Assembly: GCA_964457585.1 (NCBI GenBank)
Contig: CAYWFU010000106.1
Coordinates: 1-7,516 of the forward strand
Length of the DNA: 7,516 nucleotides
From: CAYWFU01 sp964457585
Lineage (GTDB): Bacteria > JACRDZ01
Reading direction: 5' to 3'
Numbering within the stretch: position 1 is the stretch's first letter; every line of letters starts with the position of its first letter. The translations under genes and the position numbers were made by a program. This document shows, piece by piece, positions 4,397 through 7,516 of the stretch. The notes beneath the pieces were generated by a model. The model did no database searches and was not told the origin of the DNA. It was given only the letters and a program-made list of their open reading frames with translations.

Positions 4397-6769
4397 TTAA
4401 AAATATTTCCTTTTTAATTCTTCAGGAGTAATTAAACCTTTAATATCAACTTCGGTTTCTTCTTCGACTATTTTATAAATATTTTGTCTGCCTTGTTGTT
4501 GGATAACGTCTATAGCTCCAAGAGATTCTAAATGAGAAACAATATTATCAACATACGTTTTACTCCAATTAGTGATTTTACGGACATCCCGCCTTGTAAA
4601 TTTGTTTAACCCTTTCTCTTCCATATATCTTTTTAGCTTTGATATTACCTCTCTTCCTTTAAGCCCAACTTCATCTAATGTCTGGGCGAAGATTTGTTTT
4701 GCTAATTTATAGGCAAAGATATAATCGTCTATTGTTGCGTTTATGTAAATAAAACCGGACTCATGCGTAAATCGTTCTCTTTGTTTCTGATAGAGAAACG
4801 CTATTACACGGATTAAGTTTAAGAATCTTTCATTATCCCTTCTTGTTCTTATCCATTTAACAGGAAAGGTTAAATGTTCGGCATAAGGAATGTTTACAAT
4901 TACAGGGTCTAATAAGCGTTGTGCATTTCTATGAGTTTTAATAATTTCCTGTTTATATTTTTCTTTTTCTGCTATTCCGTTAATAGTTGCTAATCTTCTT
5001 TGTAATTCTTGAATCTTTTGTGTCTGTGCCTCAGAATCATCAATATATAAATCAAATAACCTCGTTGCGTTCTCATTATGGATTACGGGGCGGGTTGTTG
5101 TTTCTGTGTATGCTATTGGTCCTTCGACTTGTCTTTCTTTAGTTATAAATTCTCCTGTTCTTTCATTCTTAACAGGGGTTCCTAATATTAATTCCTTTTC
5201 TGATAAAAGAGTACGTATAGAATAACTGGCGTCATCTGCTCCTTCTGTTTCATAAATAATAATCCATTTATGCTTTAAGGCATCTTTAGGTAAATGATAC
5301 AAGGCTTGAGCTGTTAAGCGGGAAAAAGGTTTCACATCTTCCGGGGGACATAAAGTTTTAACTGCATTTACTCCCTCTGACTTTCCTCCTGCTGATGGAC
5401 CTTTTACCACTGTGCCTAATGGAGTTTCCATTTTACGGCTAATGGCAATTAAATAAAGCAGTATCTTATTAGTAACTTCTCCTACATATCCTATTGAGTT
5501 AATGTCTTCAATAATCCTGTAAAATAAACGGGGATTCTTTAAAAACTCTGTTGCCTGTTTTTTTTCTTCGGGTGTCATTTCATAAACTTTTTGACGTTCT
5601 TTATTTTCAAGCTCTGCCAAAATATCTTTTTTGTATTTTGCATATTCTTTTTCAAACTCTATCAAATGATTGTTTATTACCTGTTCTGAGATTTCAACTA
5701 TTTTAGAAAGTCTCTGGATGCTTTGCAAAGACCAAAACCTTATTTTATCCCTTATTACTAAACGCCAGTTATCAAGTTCATTTCTTAATATGGAAACCTG
5801 AGCGGTTATCCCGTCAGGTTTTTCCTGAAGGTTGGATATAACATATTTAATATCCTGATCCGGTTGCCAGTAAAAAACATCTTCTATTACTTCCATGACT
5901 CCCGGTAATTTTACGGGAACTGCTTTTTTTACTAATTCCTTAAATGACTCAATACCTTTATCATTAATCAGATTCGTAACATCATATTTATTAGGTGTTC
6001 CGTCTTTCCATTGAATAGTTACAAATTTGTTTTTTAATTCTCTGGCGGCTATAAGTGTTCCTTCTTTCCCTGCTTCGTCATTATCATAACAACCAATAAT
6101 TTTATCAATATGCTTTAAGGCTTCTGTCATCCAGTTCGCCCATTTCTGTTTAGCTCCAAAGGGTTTTGTTATTGCAGGGAAACCGTATTTTGTTAAAGTC
6201 TCAACATCTTTTTCCCCTTCTACCAAATAAACTTCTTTAATCTCTTTTAAAACATCATGGTTGTAAAAAATCTTGGGGGAGGTTTCATATTCAGCATCCA
6301 TGAACTGACCTTTAGAGCCATCCGGTTTATAATAGCGATGTTTAACTGCTATTAATTGCCCATTTAGTTTATATTCATAAGACATATACATATTTGATTG
6401 TATTTCATCATTTTTAAAGATTTCCGTCGATGGATTTTCAAAAATCTCATATTTCTTATAATTACTACTTGTTTCTTCTATTATATTTTTATTAAATACC
6501 TCGACTTTTTTTATTGGTCTTCCAAAAGCCTTTTTTATAGGAAGTATTTTTGTCGATTCTTTGGGTAACTCTTTGAAATCTTTTATATGTCCTGCTCCAC
6601 AATGGAAACAATTAAATGCTCCTGTGATTCTATTAAATCCACATTGGAAATTTTTAGCTTCGCAGTTAGGACACTTTGAAAAATCTAACCAGTCGCCTCG
6701 TTCCCTTACTTCAACCCCTGCTTCATAAGCAAAATCCGAAATTATACCACTGTAGTTGTACATAGCCAT
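4397..6769 (-). CDS. Rep-like primase-helicase: zinc ribbon, TOPRIM, P-loop ATPase, winged helix
   Basis: A 790-residue multidomain replication protein. C33/C36 and C54/C57 form a CHC2-like zinc ribbon (CPNC, then CFHC). A TOPRIM primase core follows, with E184 and E186 in VEGEKDVETL and D229/D231 in GCYDNDEAGKEG. A charged linker (about 370-410) leads to a P-loop ATPase: Walker A GPSAGGKS (457-464), Walker B-like KWIIIYETEGAD (501-512), a polar sensor-like segment PIAYTETTTR, and ENATRLFDLY with a likely arginine finger. Residues about 700-768 look like a winged helix. The domain order suggests primer synthesis plus unwinding, as in plasmid, phage and satellite primase-helicases; the exact family is not identified. 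AAAGGAG lies 7 nt before ATG 6769. The gene follows the RHH regulator by 150 bp and probably shares its promoter. The repeat-rich putative origin lies directly downstream. Confidence 0.85.
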   Translation of the reverse strand: MAMYNYSGIISDFAYEAGVEVRERGDWLDFSKCPNCEAKNFQCGFNRITGAFNCFHCGAGHIKDFKELPKESTKILPIKKAFGRPIKKVEVFNKNIIEETSSNYKKYEIFENPSTEIFKNDEIQSNMYMSYEYKLNGQLIAVKHRYYKPDGSKGQFMDAEYETSPKIFYNHDVLKEIKEVYLVEGEKDVETLTKYGFPAITKPFGAKQKWANWMTEALKHIDKIIGCYDNDEAGKEGTLIAARELKNKFVTIQWKDGTPNKYDVTNLINDKGIESFKELVKKAVPVKLPGVMEVIEDVFYWQPDQDIKYVISNLQEKPDGITAQVSILRNELDNWRLVIRDKIRFWSLQSIQRLSKIVEISEQVINNHLIEFEKEYAKYKKDILAELENKERQKVYEMTPEEKKQATEFLKNPRLFYRIIEDINSIGYVGEVTNKILLYLIAISRKMETPLGTVVKGPSAGGKSEGVNAVKTLCPPEDVKPFSRLTAQALYHLPKDALKHKWIIIYETEGADDASYSIRTLLSEKELILGTPVKNERTGEFITKERQVEGPIAYTETTTRPVIHNENATRLFDLYIDDSEAQTQKIQELQRRLATINGIAEKEKYKQEIIKTHRNAQRLLDPVIVNIPYAEHLTFPVKWIRTRRDNERFLNLIRVIAFLYQKQRERFTHESGFIYINATIDDYIFAYKLAKQIFAQTLDEVGLKGREVISKLKRYMEEKGLNKFTRRDVRKITNWSKTYVDNIVSHLESLGAIDVIQQQGRQNIYKIVEEETEVDIKGLITPEELKRKYF

Positions 6770-6776
6770 AGTTTAA

Positions 6777-6783
6777 CTCCTTT
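6777..6783 (-). promoter_or_regulatory. Strong rep ribosome binding site
   Basis: AAAGGAG 7 nt upstream of ATG 6769 fixes this start over the internal ATG two codons later. It lies downstream of the antisense-RNA target in the mRNA leader. Confidence 0.8.
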
Positions 6784-6809
6784 CATTTCAACATTTACTA
6801 GGACTTTAT

Positions 6810-6898
6810 GTGCCAACCGCTTGAATTACACTTTATTTTGTGGTATAATATTTATACAATTCGGTAATAAAGTGCCCCATTCTAAAAGTTGGCACTTT
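6810..6898 (-). promoter_or_regulatory. rep mRNA leader with mutually exclusive pairings
   Basis: In the leftward transcript, AAAGTGCC (6898-6891) can pair with GGCACTTT (6876-6869). GTGCCAAC (6895-6888) can instead pair with GTTGGCAC (6817-6810). CACTTTATT (6874-6866) can also pair with AATAAAGTG (6837-6829). All are perfect 8-9 bp matches and cannot all form at once. This suggests a leader that switches fold depending on whether the antisense RNA has bound, ahead of the rep ribosome site. The pairings are seen; the switch is inferred. Confidence 0.5.
6821..6849 (+). promoter_or_regulatory. Antisense-RNA promoter
   Basis: TTGAAT (6821-6826), a 17-bp spacer, and a perfect TATAAT (6844-6849), directed rightward against the RHH-rep transcript. 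The -10 is covered by a palindrome, GTATAA/TTATAC (6843-6848 and 6852-6857). No ORF follows; instead a terminator hairpin begins 20 bp later, which points to a short untranslated RNA. Confidence 0.65.
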
Positions 6899-6902
6899 TT
6901 GC
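6856..6902 (+). ncRNA. Predicted counter-transcribed RNA controlling rep
   Basis: Starting about 7 nt after the -10 at 6844-6849 and ending in the T run near 6900, this RNA would be roughly 45-50 nt. It has an 8-nt single-stranded lead, a hairpin with an 8-bp stem and a 14-nt loop, and a U tail. It is fully complementary to the leader between the RHH gene and rep. In pMV158-type plasmids an antisense RNA of about 50 nt sits in the same place, between copG and repB, and inhibits Rep synthesis. Function here is inferred from that layout. Confidence 0.6.
6869..6900 (+). terminator. Terminator of the antisense RNA
   Basis: AAAGTGCC (6869-6876) and GGCACTTT (6891-6898) form a perfect 8-bp stem with a 14-nt loop, followed by T residues to 6900 and then GCCTTTT. 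The T run is on the plus strand. Read leftward, the hairpin is followed by ATTACC, so it is a poor terminator for the RHH-rep transcript. Confidence 0.7.
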
Positions 6903-6919
6903 CTTTTAATAAAGACAAT

Positions 6920-7159
6920 TTAACACGTAGGAATTAATATCTTAGTCCTTTGTCCTTTAGAATTTTCTAAAAATATATCGCTATTAGTCTTCTGTTGCTC
7001 TTCTAAAATTTTAGAATAGAAATTTAAAGCATCTCTAATAATTTCTCCTTGTGTTGTCGTAGAAGTTATTAAAGCTAATTTGTCCAAACTTTTGCTTGCT
7101 TGCTTAGTCAAAATCAATTGTAATCTTTTAGGCTTTTCTAAAACTTTTTTATTAACCAT
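6920..7159 (-). CDS. Ribbon-helix-helix (CopG-like) transcriptional regulator
   Basis: A 79-residue protein with a ribbon-helix-helix pattern in its N-terminal half: strand RLQLILTKQ (about 12-20), helix ASKSLDKLALIT, a turn rich in Thr and Gln, and helix GEIIRDALNFYSKILEEQQ (about 38-56). The C-terminal tail (NSKGQRTKILIPTC) is of unknown role. Such proteins dimerise, and their paired strands read the major groove at short repeats. The start at 7159 has AAAGGA 7 nt upstream. It precedes rep by 150 bp, with the antisense-RNA locus between, so a role as a copy-number repressor of its own promoter and rep is likely. An 8-bp direct repeat upstream at 7225-7242 is a candidate operator. The CopG-like role is inferred from fold and position. 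Confidence 0.75.
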   Translation of the reverse strand: MVNKKVLEKPKRLQLILTKQASKSLDKLALITSTTTQGEIIRDALNFYSKILEEQQKTNSDIFLENSKGQRTKILIPTC

Positions 7160-7192
7160 ATAACAATCCTTTCTATTTTATTCTATAAAAAA

Positions 7193-7201
7193 ATTATAGC
7201 A
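7193..7201 (-). promoter_or_regulatory. Promoter of the RHH-rep transcript
   Basis: A perfect TATAAT on the minus strand (7198-7193) preceded by TGC (7201-7199), the extended -10 motif. The -35 region is weak, which is common with extended -10 promoters. It lies 34 bp upstream of the RHH start codon. No other convincing leftward promoter is seen before rep. Confidence 0.6.
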
Positions 7202-7224
7202 TATAAAACAAAAATATTACATTA

Positions 7225-7242
7225 AAATTTATTGAAATTTAT
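7225..7242. promoter_or_regulatory. Direct repeat, candidate RHH operator between divergent promoters
   Basis: AAATTTAT occurs at 7225-7232 and 7235-7242, spaced exactly 10 bp, one helical turn. RHH dimers typically bind such paired short repeats. The site overlaps the -35 of the rightward promoter (7232-7237) and lies about 25 bp behind the leftward -10, so one bound protein could affect both. The local DNA is AT-rich, so chance repeats are possible. Confidence 0.4.
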
Positions 7243-7260
7243 GTTTTTTTTGTGTATAAT
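7232..7260 (+). promoter_or_regulatory. Rightward promoter, divergent from the RHH gene
   Basis: TTGAAA (7232-7237), a 17-bp spacer and a perfect TATAAT (7255-7260). It would start transcription near 7267, about 20 nt before the ATG at 7288 with GGAG in the leader. One of the strongest promoter matches in the window, yet the first ORF it serves is only 36 codons. Confidence 0.65.
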
Positions 7261-7287
7261 ATATGTATAAAAATGGAGTAACTAAAA

Positions 7288-7398
7288 ATGGGAAAAAAAA
7301 TAAAGCAACAAACAAAAAAATGTGATGTATTAGTTATTTGTGCACTTTACGAGGAGTTACTTATTTTTGAACGTGATAAAAAGCAAAAATTTTACTAA
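7288..7398 (+). pseudogene. 36-codon ORF, likely truncated N-terminus of a phosphorylase-like protein
   Basis: ATG 7288 has GGAG 9 nt upstream and a strong promoter behind it, so it is probably expressed. After a basic N-terminus, CDVLVICALYEELLIF resembles the first beta strand and following segment of nucleoside-phosphorylase-like domains, in which an Asp-Val-hydrophobic strand leads into an Ala-Leu-x-Glu-Glu turn. This is a short match and may be chance. Translation then enters structured element copy B at 7375 and stops at TAA 7396-7398 inside it. The simplest reading is a gene cut by insertion of, or recombination at, that element; the rest of the gene is not seen. A genuine small peptide gene is the alternative. 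Confidence 0.45.
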
Positions 7399-7429
7399 AT
7401 TTTTAGTCTATCCTGACGGCTTTTTATCA
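7375..7429. repeat. Three-stem palindromic element, copy B
   Basis: The outer stem GATAAAAAGC (7375-7384) with GCTTTTTATC (7419-7428) is a perfect 10 bp. The inner hairpins are AAAAATTT/AAATTTTT (7385-7392 and 7397-7404) and GTC/GAC (7406-7408 and 7415-7417). It shares the blocks TAAAAAGCAAAAAT, TTTTTAGTC and GACGGCTTTTTATCA with copy A at 3981-4029, in the same orientation, while loops and inner-stem lengths differ. It ends the 36-codon ORF and could also stop rightward transcription. Confidence 0.65.
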
Positions 7430-7511
7430 TGTAACCCTTTTTTACCTTTGTCAACGTTAGATTCATAAGTCAAAACTCACGACAAGTCAACAGACAGGCT
7501 GAGGAGGTAGC

Positions 7512-7516
7512 ATGTC
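7512..7516 (+). CDS. Possible start of a gene running off the right edge
   Basis: A full AGGAGG (7502-7507) is followed 4 nt later by ATG at 7512. The strong ribosome site suggests a rightward gene starts here, though the spacing is short. Only one complete codon is visible, so no product can be named. No promoter is evident between structured element copy B and this ATG. Confidence 0.4.

Noticed and set aside
6869..6898. Terminator of the RHH gene on the minus strand
   Set aside because: The T run follows the hairpin only on the plus strand; leftward the stem is followed by ATTACC, and rep would otherwise lack a convincing promoter.

Overview
The window looks like the replication and maintenance core of a plasmid or plasmid-like integrated element from an AT-rich bacterium. 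AGGAG-type ribosome binding sites and TTGACA/TATAAT-like promoters suggest a Gram-positive-type host such as an anaerobic Firmicute, but nothing here fixes the taxon. There is no rRNA, tRNA or CRISPR array. Nearly every gene reads leftward on the minus strand.

Reading from the right, in the direction of transcription: (1) A divergent control region (about 7190-7260) separates a leftward ribbon-helix-helix regulator (6920-7159) from a rightward promoter that feeds a 36-codon, apparently truncated ORF (7288-7398). A new gene seems to start at the very right edge. (2) Between the regulator and the large replication gene, a well-formed rightward promoter (6821-6849) and terminator (6869-6900) predict an antisense RNA of about 45-50 nt. 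The order small DNA-binding repressor, counter-transcribed RNA, Rep recalls the copy-number circuit of pMV158-type plasmids, here attached to an unrelated Rep. (3) The 790-residue Rep-like protein (4397-6769) joins a zinc ribbon, a TOPRIM primase core, a P-loop ATPase and a C-terminal winged helix. (4) Downstream of rep lies a noncoding region (about 3980-4396) packed with GTGGGCAT-based iterons, dyads, a 10-bp hairpin and an A/T-only tract. It is the best candidate for the replication origin.

(5) An intact-looking IS607-family element (about 2205-3946) carries tnpA, a serine recombinase, and an overlapping tnpB, an RNA-guided-nuclease relative. This TnpB has lost the usual four-cysteine zinc ribbon. 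The element lies 18 bp upstream of the start codon of the next operon. (6) That operon (2186 to 220) is tightly packed. It encodes an unknown 80-residue protein, a topoisomerase VI A/Spo11-like protein with a winged helix and TOPRIM but no B subunit nearby, a PIN-domain toxin-like RNase and a small antitoxin-like protein. A 12-bp-stem terminator closes it.

Together, Rep and the origin would replicate the element, the RHH protein and antisense RNA would limit copy number, the Spo11-like protein could act on DNA topology or resolution, and the PIN pair could stabilise inheritance. The least explained items are a two-copy three-stem palindromic element flanking the replication module (3981-4029 and 7375-7429), the orphan topoisomerase-like gene with its 80-residue partner, and the antisense-RNA/RHH circuit on a primase-helicase replicon.
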